Assembly: GCF_032854445.1 (NCBI RefSeq)
Contig: NC_088300.1
Location: 18,543,570 to 18,607,569 of the forward strand
Length of the DNA: 64,000 nt
DNA from: Liolophura sinensis
Lineage: Eukaryota; Mollusca; Polyplacophora; Chitonida; Chitonidae
Direction: 5' to 3'
Under the pieces are notes generated by a model that had not been told where the DNA came from, ran no database searches, and worked only from the letters and a program-made list of their open reading frames with translations. The stretch's first letter is position 1, and each line of letters begins with the position of its first letter. Position numbers and translations under genes: made by a program. Shown piece by piece: positions 62,991 to 64,000 of this stretch.

Positions 62991-64000
62991 AGTTACATGA
63001 TGCATTACTTTGCTAGATAATTGGCACATGGCCTGTGATGAATGAATGAACGATTATGGCTGACCGCCACATCGGCAAATATTTCAGCCATATTGTGGCA
63101 AAAGTCAGTGATGGAGAAGCTTTACGAACTAACAAGTTACAGTGTACAGAAGTAGATTGTGAAATTAACTTTCATTTTATGTCAAATTGTTGAGTGAGTG
63201 ACTGCTTAGGGTTTAAAGTTCTACTTAATTCTTGTCATACGATGACAAAAGAAGTCCTCAGAGTGCACATACAAGTAATGTGCCTCTTTGTAGCAGAACA
63301 GATTTCCACCGCTCTTTTATCTAGTGCTTCTTCACTGAGACGACTTACCAAAGGCAAGTAAGCCGCCCCACCTGAGCCATCATACTAATACGAATCAACC
63401 AGTTGTTGCCAAGCAAACAACTTCCTCATTTAAGGTCTGAGGTGTAATCCAACCCAGGATTGACCCTGGATCTACCACCCTTGCAGTAGACGCCTTACCG
63501 AGCCATTGGGGCTGGTCGAATTATTGAAAACCCGAATATACTTTAAAATGGTTTTGACTGGTGGTTTCTCTCAACCTTCACTTGGGTAGAATGATAATCA
63601 GGTCCCAAGCTTACCTTAGAAAGAGAAAAGAATTTTCATTTATCAATTAGCAATCTTTGAGTTCAACCAGACTTCCCTTTACTTCCAGTACTACACAAAA
63701 ATGAGTGCAATGAATACAGCTTTATACAACTTCCAGTCACCTCTTCATTTGTCCTCCACTAAGTATCAAGCTTAGCTTTTGTGGTTAGATCAAGATCACA
63801 TACTCTGTTACCGTGGAAAAGACAACATATTTCCTCTATGCTCCAGCAGCCTACATGTGCAATATGTGCTACATGTAATTTAGAGAGTTTATACTTTACC
63901 CTAAATATGCTAGCTTATACACTGATAAAGCTGGTTTTCGAACTTAATCTGAGGGGCCATAAAATAAACATGCACACAAAATATTATCTATATCAGATAA
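62990..64000. other. Right end of window
   Basis: Apart from the SINE B copy at 63190-63515, I see no gene, exon or other repeat that can be supported. Confidence 0.4.
63190..63515 (-). mobile_element. SINE family B copy
   Basis: Same order as the 4601 copy: AGTGAGTGACTGCTTAGGG, ATTTCCACCGCTCTTTTATC, ACGACTTACCAAAGGCAAG, then ACCCAGGATTGACCCTGGAT and a degraded tRNA-like head. Confidence 0.85.

Noticed and set aside
1-64000. Operons, ribosome binding sites, CRISPR arrays, prophage
   Set aside because: The window is animal nuclear DNA with spliceosomal introns; the regular repeats are minisatellites without spacer/repeat alternation or cas genes.

Overview
This is a window of an animal nuclear genome, AT-rich and dense in introns and repeats. 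Five intron-containing genes could be rebuilt exon by exon from splice sites, reading phase and protein family features. A sixth, decayed-looking gene lies inside an intron. The species cannot be named from sequence alone. A mollusc or another lophotrochozoan is most likely, because two high-copy tRNA-derived SINE families of a type common in mollusc genomes occur throughout, and because two of the genes (an animal phosphonate transaminase and an OvoA-type methyltransferase) belong to families retained in marine invertebrates and not, as far as I know, in vertebrates.

Layout. (1) 1-8450, minus: 5' part of a polypeptide GalNAc-transferase (GALNT2/14/16-like); its 3' part lies off the left edge. 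(2) 8451-8692: a short GC-rich head-to-head promoter. (3) 8693-12682, plus: a stand-alone, membrane-anchored methyltransferase resembling the C-terminal domain of the ovothiol enzyme OvoA, followed by a 53-bp minisatellite. (4) 18891-33374, minus: lamin B receptor (LBR), converging on gene 3, with a promoter near 35.3 kb. (5) 27084-30767, minus, inside a long LBR intron: an uncharacterised zinc-ribbon protein of a dispersed invertebrate family, apparently broken. (6) 35.4-41.3 kb: no gene found; a MITE, microsatellites and a 35-bp minisatellite. (7) 41294-47425, plus: CFAP36, a ciliary BART-like protein. (8) 50765-59049, plus: 2-aminoethylphosphonate-pyruvate transaminase (PhnW type) with a likely mitochondrial presequence. 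(9) 59.0-60.6 kb: a complex minisatellite that starts at the transaminase stop codon. (10) 60.6-64 kb: SINE fragments and no gene I can support.

The genes do not form a pathway; this is an ordinary animal gene neighbourhood. Points for a second look are the stand-alone OvoA-type methyltransferase, the animal PhnW, the nested gene, a GC-AG intron in the GALNT gene, and single-base frame breaks at short homopolymers in LBR and PhnW that look like assembly errors. There is also an unusual concentration of unrelated minisatellites, several with higher-order structure. Exon boundaries were assigned by eye from GT/AG sites and phase and were not checked against transcripts.
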